Source: Dechloromonas sp. CZR5 (GTDB taxonomy: Bacteria > Pseudomonadota > Gammaproteobacteria > Burkholderiales > Rhodocyclaceae). From it: a stretch of DNA of 64,000 nt. Position 1 is the first letter of the stretch; each line of letters starts with the position of its first letter. The DNA is taken from assembly GCF_008711155.1 (NCBI RefSeq), contig NZ_VUYQ01000003.1, positions 62,001 to 126,000 of the forward strand, read 5' to 3'. A program made the position numbers and the translations under genes. Under the pieces are notes generated by a model that worked only from the letters and a program-made list of their open reading frames with translations, was not told the DNA's origin and ran no database searches. This document shows, piece after piece, positions 1-10,325 of this stretch.

Positions 1-590
1 AGCAACACATCCAGGCAAGGCACCAAGGATTCGATGCGCTTGCTGTCCTTGAACAGGCGCGCGCTAGCATCCCGCACCGGCGTCTCCGTGGCGCCGAGCG
101 CCACCTGGGCCTGGCAGTAGGAGATGACGTCACAGGCCATGGCCCAGTTGTCGGCGGCGTCAGGCCCAGTGCCGCGGACCTTCTTGAGCTTCTCCCAGTT
201 GGACAGGACGTCGTTCAATATCGGGTGCTCGTCGAATCGTGCGGTGAGGGTCTGTCTCGCGGACTGGACCCGCATCGCATGGGGTAGTTTTCCCAAAATT
301 GCGGCCAGCTGGACGACGTCAATTAGTTCGACGCGCTCGACGAGGCCTTGGGGGTCATGCCGAGGGCGCTGGACCATGATCGCTCCCTCCGCCTGAGCGT
401 ATGCCAACACCGCTTCGAAGTTCTCCTTGGCCTTCAGGCTGCGTAACTCGCGATACTCGGACAATGCTGAGTTCGTCAGGACAGGGCGTCGGACCACGGT
501 GCCGGCCTCGTGCTTATCGGCGGACCTCAGTAGACGCTCCAGGACCTTTCTGGCCAGCGGATCCATCTCGGTCTGGTCTCGCCGGCTCAC
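1..590 (-). CDS. jetD: JetD (Wadjet/MksG-type nuclease subunit), N-terminal part, cut by window edge
   Basis: The minus strand is open from a GTG whose last two bases are shared with the jetC stop codon (GTGA overlap) to the window edge, giving about 196 residues beginning MSRRDQTEMDPLARKVLERL. A second in-frame ATG lies at 566. The visible part is a charged helical domain of the kind that precedes the Toprim domain in JetD/MksG proteins. The catalytic Toprim half lies outside the window and cannot be judged. In characterised Wadjet systems JetD cleaves DNA after the SMC-like complex has extruded a small circular molecule. Identity rests mainly on its place as last gene of a jetABC operon and on overall character; intactness is unknown. 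Confidence 0.75.
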   Translation of the reverse strand, partial: MSRRDQTEMDPLARKVLERLLRSADKHEAGTVVRRPVLTNSALSEYRELRSLKAKENFEAVLAYAQAEGAIMVQRPRHDPQGLVERVELIDVVQLAAILGKLPHAMRVQSARQTLTARFDEHPILNDVLSNWEKLKKVRGTGPDAADNWAMACDVISYCQAQVALGATETPVRDASARLFKDSKRIESLVPCLDVL

Positions 591-3500
591 GTTGCGATAC
601 CCTCCGTCGAGAGCGCCTGCGGCTGGTATTGTCTCCTGATCTCCGCTTCAACCAGTTCCGGGTTGAATTCCGGCAGGTCGGCGCGGAACATCTCGCGCGT
701 CTCAGGGGATACGTCGTGGCCCTCAAGCACCACCACGTTGCTCTCGGCGTCGCGCATGATGTCGTAGTACCTATCAAGGAAGGCGGTCAAACTGCCCAAT
801 GCATCGCCCGTGCTGGCCATGAAGACCTGTAGGCCCAGCTCCTCGAAGTAACGCATGGTGGCCACGATGTTCCTCGGGTCCATCTTGATGAAAGCTTCGT
901 CGATGACCAGCAGGCGGATGCCGGTGTCGTCGCCACGTTCCAGCCGGTAGGCCGACGACAGCGCGGCGCCTGCGATCACGTAGAGTGGAGCACGATGCTC
1001 GCCGCCCGAACCGGACCCGACGCGCTTGCTGAGCCAGCCGATGTGCTTGATCGTGCCTGTGGAGGCTTCCTCGCGGAGCACCTCGATATCAAAGTCGAAG
1101 AATTCGCGATAGTCGTCTAGAGGGGACTTGATTGCGGCAGCGCCGGTGACCGCCTTTTCACGCATCAACTCCTCGAACTCCTTGGGCAGTTCTCCAGCTC
1201 CGCCGAGCAAGTCCTCAGTCGGGCCGTACTGGGCAACGTCCTTGATGAACTTCAGCAGCACCGCGAAGGCCGGTCGCACATGCGCGCGGAACTGATAGCG
1301 CTCGTTGTTGGTAAACATCGGCGCCAGGCGCAAGGCCTCGTTCATCCGGTTGATGGTGTCGCTCAACCACTCAAGGTGCTCGTGCAGCGCTACCGCAACA
1401 TCGTTGCGGAAAGTGCTCTTTGCCGCGCTCAAGGCGTCTTCCATCCGGGCCTTGTTCTCTCGTAGGCCAGTCTCAGTCAGGATTATGACCCTCGCCTCCA
1501 GCCAAGCACGCGCACTGCGCCAGTCGTCTTGCGTGCCTGCCGGCATGAACTCGTTGTGCCTGACGAGGAAGGCTGACAGTTTCTGCATGGCGTTCGACGC
1601 CTTCTGGCGAGAGTCGTCCTTGGCACCATTGCTGCGGCGAGTGCAGTCAGTGACGATCTCGCGGAACGACAAGCCTTGGCGCGTCAGCAGCCTCTCCCAC
1701 TGGTCCGACGCGTAGCCGGCGTCGAAGCCCTCAGCCGCACGCGCCGCATCGGCGATCTCCTTCTGGGTGAGAGCCAAAGCCTGCTTCTTCTTTGTGTCCT
1801 CGGTCTTTTGTCGGTATTCAGTCTCCGCGGCGCCGACGGCCTGAACCGTATCGAGGTGCTGCTTGCGCAACTCGATCACTGCCGCGTCTGCTTCTTCGGC
1901 TACTTGCACCAGCTGTCGATACTCCTCAGTGTTCAAGGCTTGTAGGCGCTGCGTCAGATCCACCTCGTTGCTGGCTTCCCTGGAAAGCCGATCAAAGGCT
2001 TCTAGGATGTCCAGGACCTTGTCCTGCTCCCCACCCACGAATGGGCTGAGGTCGTTCAAAAGGACTTTGAGCTTGGCGTAGCGGTCCTTGAGCGTTTCAA
2101 CCTGCTCTTCGAGTTTGCGGGCTCGTTCGGCGATCGAGGTACGCGTTGCCGTTGAGGTCGGGCCGATCTTGAAGAAGGCGGGATCAATCGGCTTCTTGCG
2201 CACCATCTCGCCGTCGGCCAGCAACATACCGTCCTTGGTCATCGCGAAGCGATGGGCAAAGCACTCGTCCTCGGTATCCGCCCGCTGTGTGTCGCCGAAC
2301 TTGGACCGCAGGTAGTTCACCGCCGCTGCGCTATTGCCGCTGATCAGCTCGGCCACTGCACCTCGCCTGGGACTGCCGCGGTTGGAGAACTTGCTCGGCA
2401 TCACGACCTTCGCCTCGTAGACCCCGGCCTGGCGCGACACCCGAAATGCCTTGCGCTCGTCGGCCTCGTCGACCAGCAGCGCTTGCATATTCGACGTGCC
2501 CAGATAGGACTCGATAGCTGGTTGCCAGTCCGCGTCGTCGACGCGCACAAGGTCGCAAACCGGGGTGGCGTCCACGCCAGCGTTCGCCAGTACACGTTTG
2601 AGCGCCGCAGCCGGTCCTTCCAGAGGTGGCTTTCCCTTGGCAATGCGCTCCTGGTTTTCTCGCACACCAGCCAGGTCGGCTTCGGCCGCTACCTGCGCAC
2701 GACCGACGGACTGCATTTCCTCGAACACCTCGTTGCTGAGCAGTTTGGCCGCGCGCAGCGCCTTGCGGACGGTTGACTCCACTGCGTCGCGGCTGCCGAG
2801 CTTCTCGCCTTCCAACAGGGCATGGATGTCCCTGAACGCTAGCGTAGTGGCCTCGGCGCTGTCGGCGACGAGCTTGCCGGGTATCTGTGCATCGATGGCC
2901 TTGCCGATGGCTTTGATGCTGCGATGCAGCCCCATTCTTTGTTCGGTGAGCCGGTTCTGTATCCCGACGAGGCTCTCGCGCAGCAGCGCAGCGTCTGCAT
3001 GGGACGTGTGCTTGTCCCTGTCTGAGGCGCTGTCGCGTGCGTGCTGCTCGGCTGCCTCGACCTGACGGTTCACTTCGTTACGCCGGACGATGGCGACTTC
3101 CAGATCTGCTGCTGCCCGACCTTCGGCCTCCTCCGCAGCGGTCACCGCCTCGTTGGCGACCTCAAGCTCAGCCGCCTGGGCCAAGGCAGCGAGCGAGACC
3201 GAGTGGATATTGCGCCGGTGCGCATCGGCGAAATCCGTTTCGATCAACTCGGCCTCGTCGAGCTTGGCCTGCACGCTGCGTACTAGGGCAGCCATCTCCT
3301 GGAAGGTATGCAACACCTCCTTGAAGCGCTTGATGTTGGTCGGCCGAGTCTCCAACACCTGTTGGCGGACGATGTCGTCGACGCTCTTGTCGAACTTCAT
3401 GCGTAGCCCGAAACGGAATGCTTGGCGGTAGGCATCCAAGCGCGGTGCCCCGCGCGCACCCCTCAGTCGAAACAGCATCGCGTTGACGAAGCGCTCGGAG

Positions 3501-4030
3501 TCGTGGAATAGCACTTCCTCGCCCTGAGCACGCTGCGAGAGCATCTGCCTGAAGCTCGCCCATGGCCGCGGCTGGTATTCGCCGTCGACGAGTTCCAGGT
3601 GGTCACTGAGCGCGAGGTCCGCTGGGAGAATGTAGCGACCTTGCACGTCGGACTTCTCGCGGTCGGCGCTCACGTAGATGCTCACACCCGTGGAGACGAT
3701 CTCTCGGGTCGCGGTGTCCTCCCAAACCAGCGTGATGTAGGTATTGGCGCTGTCGCGCACGCGGGCATCCGGGGAGTCGCCGTACTGGCCAAGGCAGTAG
3801 CTACGGATATTGCGGCTGTTGTGGTTTGACTCGTCAGCCTGTGCGTTGAAGGCGACGCCTGCGCTGCCTCGGCTCTCGTTGGCCCCAAGCATGACGATTT
3901 GCACGGCGTCCAGGAGAGAGGACTTGCCGCTGCCGTTGGCGCCGAATATGCCGCAGTTCATGCTGACGTCGACGTCGCGCATCTCGTACAAAAAGAACTG
4001 GACTACCCGGATTCGGATCAGTTTCTTCAT
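587..4030 (-). CDS. jetC: JetC, SMC/MukB-like ATPase of a Wadjet system
   Basis: This 1147-residue SMC-type ATPase should drive loop extrusion on DNA in a complex with JetA and JetB. The N-terminal head has a Walker A GANGSGKSS near residues 30-38 (Lys36). Long coiled-coil arms flank a globular hinge-like segment at roughly 470-560. The C-terminal head carries a signature-like SGSGGEHR at about 1005-1015 and a Walker B LLVIDEAF at 1040-1047. The length suits MukB/MksB/JetC proteins. It starts at ATG 4030, overlapping the jetB stop by 4 bases, and its own stop overlaps the jetD GTG, so the subunits are probably translationally coupled. In the literature such complexes restrict plasmids. An MksB-type name would describe the same family. 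Confidence 0.9.
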   Translation of the reverse strand: MKKLIRIRVVQFFLYEMRDVDVSMNCGIFGANGSGKSSLLDAVQIVMLGANESRGSAGVAFNAQADESNHNSRNIRSYCLGQYGDSPDARVRDSANTYITLVWEDTATREIVSTGVSIYVSADREKSDVQGRYILPADLALSDHLELVDGEYQPRPWASFRQMLSQRAQGEEVLFHDSERFVNAMLFRLRGARGAPRLDAYRQAFRFGLRMKFDKSVDDIVRQQVLETRPTNIKRFKEVLHTFQEMAALVRSVQAKLDEAELIETDFADAHRRNIHSVSLAALAQAAELEVANEAVTAAEEAEGRAAADLEVAIVRRNEVNRQVEAAEQHARDSASDRDKHTSHADAALLRESLVGIQNRLTEQRMGLHRSIKAIGKAIDAQIPGKLVADSAEATTLAFRDIHALLEGEKLGSRDAVESTVRKALRAAKLLSNEVFEEMQSVGRAQVAAEADLAGVRENQERIAKGKPPLEGPAAALKRVLANAGVDATPVCDLVRVDDADWQPAIESYLGTSNMQALLVDEADERKAFRVSRQAGVYEAKVVMPSKFSNRGSPRRGAVAELISGNSAAAVNYLRSKFGDTQRADTEDECFAHRFAMTKDGMLLADGEMVRKKPIDPAFFKIGPTSTATRTSIAERARKLEEQVETLKDRYAKLKVLLNDLSPFVGGEQDKVLDILEAFDRLSREASNEVDLTQRLQALNTEEYRQLVQVAEEADAAVIELRKQHLDTVQAVGAAETEYRQKTEDTKKKQALALTQKEIADAARAAEGFDAGYASDQWERLLTRQGLSFREIVTDCTRRSNGAKDDSRQKASNAMQKLSAFLVRHNEFMPAGTQDDWRSARAWLEARVIILTETGLRENKARMEDALSAAKSTFRNDVAVALHEHLEWLSDTINRMNEALRLAPMFTNNERYQFRAHVRPAFAVLLKFIKDVAQYGPTEDLLGGAGELPKEFEELMREKAVTGAAAIKSPLDDYREFFDFDIEVLREEASTGTIKHIGWLSKRVGSGSGGEHRAPLYVIAGAALSSAYRLERGDDTGIRLLVIDEAFIKMDPRNIVATMRYFEELGLQVFMASTGDALGSLTAFLDRYYDIMRDAESNVVVLEGHDVSPETREMFRADLPEFNPELVEAEIRRQYQPQALSTEGIAT

Positions 4031-4689
4031 GCGGCACCACCTTCGTCATTGGTGGAGGCGCTTGCATGGGCCGTACGGTCAATCTCGGCGTCCGGGCTAG
4101 TGAAGAGGGCGATGCGGGCCAGCGCCGCCTCACCCAGGACCTCGGCGATACCAGGACGGATGATGACCACGTAGGGTTGGTCTGCATCGTGACCGAACTG
4201 ATCGGCGTCCTCCTCCGACATCCGGGCGAGGCCCCAGCGCCGCATCCACTGCATCAGCGCAACGAGCTTGCCCCCGGTGGCAAGCTCGCGGCCGCCCGTC
4301 GTCTGCTTGTACTTGACCTCCAGTGTGACCAGATCGCAGGCGACCTCGCCATTTTCGTCGTGGTGTCCGGATCGCGTTTCCTCGTCAAATATTTTGCGCA
4401 GCACTAATGCGAGCAGTGTCTGGTCCACGGTGACCGGCGACGTCCTGGCGTGCTTGGGAATGGCGTAGGCATAGCGCAACTGGCTGTTGACCCGCACTAC
4501 GTAGCCCAACGGCTCCAAGGCCCGTTTAAACTCTCGTTCGAAGTCCCGGATTAGCCCGTAGGCCACCTTGCTGCCCCGATCCGCCGCATATAGAACCTGC
4601 TCAGTGACCAGTCGGTTGGCCGCCGCCTCGAAATCATCCTCCGTGACCACGTTCTTGGTGGCCTCAGCCGCATCCGTCCAGAAACTCAT
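4027..4689 (-). CDS. jetB: JetB (DUF4194-type, MukE-like) Wadjet subunit
   Basis: This 220-residue protein should be the MukE/MksE-like adaptor that binds the kleisin JetA and the DNA. The frame stays open further upstream inside jetA, but the ATG at 4689, which overlaps the jetA stop as ATGA, gives a natural start (MSFWTDAAEATKNVV) and the usual JetB length. The protein has an acidic helical N-terminus, a central part rich in winged-helix-like segments (LRYAYAIPKHA, LVALMQWMRRWGLAR) and a short disordered tail. Assignment uses the order A-B-C-D and general resemblance to DUF4194 proteins. Confidence 0.8.
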   Translation of the reverse strand: MSFWTDAAEATKNVVTEDDFEAAANRLVTEQVLYAADRGSKVAYGLIRDFEREFKRALEPLGYVVRVNSQLRYAYAIPKHARTSPVTVDQTLLALVLRKIFDEETRSGHHDENGEVACDLVTLEVKYKQTTGGRELATGGKLVALMQWMRRWGLARMSEEDADQFGHDADQPYVVIIRPGIAEVLGEAALARIALFTSPDAEIDRTAHASASTNDEGGAA

Positions 4690-6182
4690 TGGCTGCCCCC
4701 TCCCTTGGCTGGCTTGGTTGTTCTTGCGATCGTAAAGGGGAGGTGGGAGATGCCTTGACACTGGATCTCTTCGCCTTCCATACGGACCGTGGTGAATCCG
4801 CTGCTCATTGCCCGCGCGTTGGCTCGTAGTAGCCTGCTGGGCGTCGCGTTTGCCGCAGCGATGGTGCATAAGACCTGCAGCGCTCGAACCGACTCGATGC
4901 AGTCGACTTCGAGAGAGGCGCTGGGAACCGCATCCGACTCGCCGAGCTGCTGGCGAACGAAGGCCGCGAGCTTTGGCAGTGACATGGTGCGCCGGTCCCG
5001 TGCCATCAGGGCTAGGCGGGCCCTGGCCTCCTGTTCCGCAGACATGACCTGCTTGCGTAGCCCGCTGGGCGGGGGGCGCTTGGTTTCGATGCGGGGCGAG
5101 GCTAGACGCTCGCCGACGATGCAGTCACCGGGCGCAAATGGCGCCAGCGTGGCGGCCTTGCTGCCGTGCTTGATGACAGCGTCGATGGCATGGCCGATTA
5201 GCTCGTCGAGGGGACGAGCGGCACGCAGCCGGTAGTCCAGGTAGGCCAGCGCCAGCTTGTTAGCGCGCCGGATCTCGTCGTCCAGGCGGTCCAGGTACTC
5301 GTCGATCCGACGTAGATCCTCCACCTTCTGGATGTCGCGCTCGAACATGGCTTCGGCGCGGGCGGGATCCCGCCCGGCTTGCTTTTCGAAGTACCACTGA
5401 ATCAGTCGGGCGCGCAGTTCCTGCGTCTGCTGCACATGTGCCACCAGGCGCAGGATCTCCTGCCGCCGGGCCAGGGGGTGCTCGCGCGTGCGCAACTCCT
5501 TGTAGTCACCAATGAACATGCGCTCGACATAGTCGTCGAAGAATCGCCGCACGAATTCGCCGGTGGCGTCGACTCGGCCAATCTCCAGCATTAGATCGCG
5601 CACGTTGGTGCCAGCTATCCGGACGTGTTCGAGAAGGGCGCGTGACTGCTGGGCGGCCTCATGCAGCGAAGCGCCATCCGTGCTTTCGTCCAAGAGTAGT
5701 TTCAGGTTGGCCTCAATGCTGCGAATCTTGCCGGAGACGAATTCCGGGCCGGTGTGGGCGAACTCGACTAGGCGGTTCATGAAATGGGCGACAGCTGGCG
5801 CCATCGTCACCATCTCGCGCACACCCACCCGATCCACGCGGATCCATCCCGCATCGCGCAGGCGATTGAAGACCATGATGGCCCGGATCGCCAACGGCGT
5901 GGCCGGTGTCACATCGTCACCCTCCGGGGTCCAGTCCTGATACTGAAGTTCCTCGGCGATGTCGGCCGTGATCTCGCGCATCAGGAAGCCGGTGCTGGGC
6001 GGTAGCGGTGCCTCGGGTCCGAAGCGCTTGGCATGCAGCACGCACAGCAGTGACCAATACTGGAAACGGTTGGCCGAGGCGAGCGGCGCGAACAGTCTGT
6101 CGGGCAGGCGTTTGAAGAGCGGCGGATAGCGCTCGGCCACCTTCTCTTGGCGAATTTGGTCGGTCAGGTCATGAATAGCCAT
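4686..6182 (-). CDS. jetA: JetA (MukF/MksF-like kleisin) Wadjet subunit
   Basis: This is a 498-residue protein with the winged-helix plus long helical-bundle layout expected of the kleisin that bridges the JetC heads. The N-terminus (LFKRLPDRLFAPLASANRF) is typical of JetA-family proteins. The middle is rich in Arg/Glu heptads (RRIDEYLDRLDDEIRRANKLA, about 280-300). The frame also offers a GTG at 6191, but the ATG at 6182 has a GGAGGAG ribosome-binding site 8 bases upstream and is preferred. It overlaps the end of the WYL gene by 19 bases. It does not obviously resemble the DUF3375 form of JetA, so the system may not be the commonest subtype; a profile search would settle this. Confidence 0.8.
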   Translation of the reverse strand: MAIHDLTDQIRQEKVAERYPPLFKRLPDRLFAPLASANRFQYWSLLCVLHAKRFGPEAPLPPSTGFLMREITADIAEELQYQDWTPEGDDVTPATPLAIRAIMVFNRLRDAGWIRVDRVGVREMVTMAPAVAHFMNRLVEFAHTGPEFVSGKIRSIEANLKLLLDESTDGASLHEAAQQSRALLEHVRIAGTNVRDLMLEIGRVDATGEFVRRFFDDYVERMFIGDYKELRTREHPLARRQEILRLVAHVQQTQELRARLIQWYFEKQAGRDPARAEAMFERDIQKVEDLRRIDEYLDRLDDEIRRANKLALAYLDYRLRAARPLDELIGHAIDAVIKHGSKAATLAPFAPGDCIVGERLASPRIETKRPPPSGLRKQVMSAEQEARARLALMARDRRTMSLPKLAAFVRQQLGESDAVPSASLEVDCIESVRALQVLCTIAAANATPSRLLRANARAMSSGFTTVRMEGEEIQCQGISHLPFTIARTTKPAKGGGSQ

Positions 6183-6997
6183 TGCCGGCACTCCTCCGTG
6201 TTCTCAACTGCCAGCTGATAGTCGGGGGGAATCTGCCGATCCACGTCCGTCGCCGCCATGAGCTCCTGCACCATGTAGTTCAGGAGGGCGGCCCTGCAAC
6301 TTTCGACGCGTGCTGAGGCCCCGTTGAAGTATTCGTTTCTAACGACCAGTTGCTGTGCAGTGCTGAGTCTAGGGTGAGCGATGAGCTTGACTTGCAGGAC
6401 CGTGGACCAGGCGTCGTCGGTCGCGATGTCCACCTCGGAGGGTTCCAACAGCAACTGAACCTTGCTCATGCGTCCTAGCACGAAGTCGCGAAAAGCCTTC
6501 CGCTGCAGGCAGTAGCCGCGGACGTGCCATCGCCGACCAGCCCTCAATAGGCTGTGCGGCTCGATGATCCGCTCGTGCGGTTCCGGGTTGTTCATGGAGC
6601 AGTAGAGGAACTTCACCCGCAGGCGATCAACGATCGCCAGGTTTAGTCGGGAGAAGGTGCGCGGGGAGGTGTGGACGAAGTCCCAGGAGATGGAAAGCGG
6701 CCTGCCGGGCGCGTCCGGTACATACGGGACCAGCATGGCGCTGATGGCGTTGGGTCGCGATGCCTTCGCAGTGCGCTCGGCATCCGCGTAGGCCCTAGAA
6801 GTTGCCAGATCCGCTTTGAGTTTGCTGTCCCAGGCTACCCACTCCGGGTACGACTCCCGGAAGTCGCGCAGCCATTCGCTGGCCCGAATGGGGCTCAGGC
6901 CATACTCAGCGATGAGTCGGCTGCGGCTGACCCGGCCCTCCCAGAGAAGGATCCGGCCCACTTTGGCATCTCTTTCCTGACGCCTCTCAATAGACAT
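6164..6997 (-). CDS. WYL-domain transcriptional regulator of the Wadjet operon
   Basis: A 277-residue protein with an N-terminal winged helix-turn-helix (around residues 15-50, RVSRSRLIAEYGLSPIRASE) and a WYL domain. The core runs from about residue 135 (KFLYCSMNNPEPHERIIEPH) through LLRAGRRWHVRGYC to FRDFVLGRMSKVQLL. A C-terminal segment resembles the dimerisation part of BrxR/CapW-type regulators. Such proteins sit in front of defence operons and usually repress them until a signal binds the WYL domain. Its ATG at 6997 has a GAGGTG site 8 bases upstream. It is the first gene of the operon and overlaps jetA. A 9-bp inverted repeat begins about 40 bases upstream of its start. Confidence 0.85.
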   Translation of the reverse strand: MSIERRQERDAKVGRILLWEGRVSRSRLIAEYGLSPIRASEWLRDFRESYPEWVAWDSKLKADLATSRAYADAERTAKASRPNAISAMLVPYVPDAPGRPLSISWDFVHTSPRTFSRLNLAIVDRLRVKFLYCSMNNPEPHERIIEPHSLLRAGRRWHVRGYCLQRKAFRDFVLGRMSKVQLLLEPSEVDIATDDAWSTVLQVKLIAHPRLSTAQQLVVRNEYFNGASARVESCRAALLNYMVQELMAATDVDRQIPPDYQLAVENTEECRQWLFMT

Positions 6998-7037
6998 GAA
7001 TATGTCACCTCGTTATGGCTGGCAAAATGATATGGCA

Positions 7038-7066
7038 AAACATATGATATGTACAGCCATATGTTT
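7038..7066. promoter_or_regulatory. 9-bp inverted repeat, candidate operator for the WYL regulator
   Basis: AAACATATG (7038-7046) and CATATGTTT (7058-7066) form a perfect inverted repeat with an 11-base spacer, so the half-site centres are 20 bases apart, about two helical turns. It lies 41-69 bases upstream of the regulator's ATG, where a promoter is expected. Extra copies of the TGATATG half motif occur at 7028 and 7045. Autoregulation by a dimeric WYL protein is inferred from family behaviour. Confidence 0.6.
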
Positions 7067-7236
7067 CTGTTGCAGCCAACGGCGACGGCTGTCCCTTGGA
7101 ATAAGCGCTCCACCCAACGTGTGCAGCCAAATAGGCAGTTACGAACGATTGGTGGCGATGGCGCGCTGTGCCGAAGAACGTGCACGGCATGCGTTGTACG
7201 AGGCGCGTTCGCAGTTGAGGGCGTCTAGGTCTCGGC

Positions 7237-7254
7237 AGACAGATCGCTCTGTCT
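7237..7254. repeat. Short inverted repeat
   Basis: AGACAGA and TCTGTCT arms flank a TCGC loop. No T-run follows on either strand, so a rho-independent terminator is unlikely. It sits 20 bases from a second dyad; the function is unknown. Confidence 0.5.
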
Positions 7255-7273
7255 TGGCCTCGCAAGATGGTGT

Positions 7274-7291
7274 GCGTAGCGTGCGCTACGC
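7274..7291. repeat. Near-perfect 18-bp palindrome
   Basis: GCGTAGCG and CGCTACGC are separated by only TG, giving an operator-like dyad. No dedicated regulator gene on the plus strand is adjacent, and the function is unknown. Confidence 0.5.
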
Positions 7292-7515
7292 TGAGAAGGG
7301 CTGAAGTTTGGTCCTGTATTCGGTATGATGAGCGTCGGTTGACAATGGTGTTGCCAGAGTTGCCGCCCCGCAAATCGCTCCATCTCCCGCGCCAGCAAAA
7401 GATGCGCGCTTCTTACGGTAAAAGTGACGGTAACGCCTTATGTTGATCACAGCCAATCCCTTTAACCACGCGGGTTTAGGCGACCTGTTGATGATCGAGT
7501 GGGAATGAGGCCCAA

Positions 7516-7549
7516 TGGGTCAGGCGCCATGGCCTGACCCAGGATTTTT
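7516..7549 (+). terminator. Strong rho-independent terminator directly upstream of the protease gene
   Basis: A stem of about 10 bp (TGGGTCAGGC with GCCTGACCCA) with a short loop is followed by GGATTTTTC. It reads as a plus-strand terminator, but no plus-strand gene is seen before it. It may end an upstream small RNA, attenuate a leader, or be the leftover terminator of a gene displaced by the defence operon. Confidence 0.7.
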
Positions 7550-7563
7550 CCGTCGGGAATGCG

Positions 7564-9598
<2,035 letters not shown>

Positions 9599-10325
9599 AT
9601 CGCCTGGCCGTTGGGGCCGAAGGTTTTTTCGCAGATGAAAACGATGCCATCGTGGCGTAGCCAGGTCACGGTGGATGCCCGCGTACCATACTCCGCTGAC
9701 CGGACGAAGATGGCGGACAGCAGGCGTTCCCATTCGAGGCTGACGCCGGTATTGGGCAATGCGTGGTCAGGAACGATTTCCGCATCGGCCAGCAATTCGA
9801 AAAGTGGCGATATGTCCGGTAATCTTGGCAGAGCAGCCGCGAAGCAGCGACGGGCCGTCACCAGCTTGGGCCAGGGGCTGTCGAGCAAATGATTCGACAG
9901 GCCGTAAATGCCCGGTGGCAGGCTTCGCGGCGGTCCGTCGCGATTGGTGCAGTAGACCAATTCCTCGCCATCGGCCAGCAAGAGGTTGAAGCCGGAATAT
10001 TGCCGGTTGTCGAGCATCGCGGCATAGTCGCTGGCGGGTTGTTCGGAGGTCAGGAAGTTACGGGTCAGGGCGCCGCGGCTGAGCATGCCTTTCTCCGCAC
10101 CCGGTTCCCGGATATTGGTAACGGCGGCGAAGCGTCCGGTGTTCGTCATCCCGAGCCAGGTTCCGCCGGCTTCGAGATCGCGCCCGCCGATGACATGGGG
10201 GGCATCCGGCCAGCGCGTTATTGCCGCGCTGGGACGTGCGTAGAATTCGTCGCGATTGGCGGCCACAACCAGCGGATAGTCCGGATGTACCCGCCAACCG
10301 ACGACAATCAGGCACATGCCGGCGC

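Larger units (their letters stand above)
6998..7563. other. 566-bp intergenic region between the defence operon and the protease-tadA block
   Basis: No convincing gene is seen. The stretch holds, in order, the AT-rich operator/promoter zone of the WYL gene (7000-7070), two tight dyads (7237-7254 and 7274-7291), a TTGACA hexamer at 7339 with no matching -10, and a strong plus-strand hairpin with a T-run (7516-7549) just before the next gene. The short open frames across it have poor starts and no recognisable product. A small RNA ending at the terminator is possible but unproven. Confidence 0.6.

Noticed and set aside
6996-7304. 102-codon plus-strand open frame in the intergenic region
   Set aside because: Starts inside the WYL gene's start region, covers the operator and dyads, has no ribosome site and no recognisable protein character.
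7339-7344. TTGACA as a promoter for the protease-tadA operon
   Set aside because: No -10 element lies 15-19 bases downstream.
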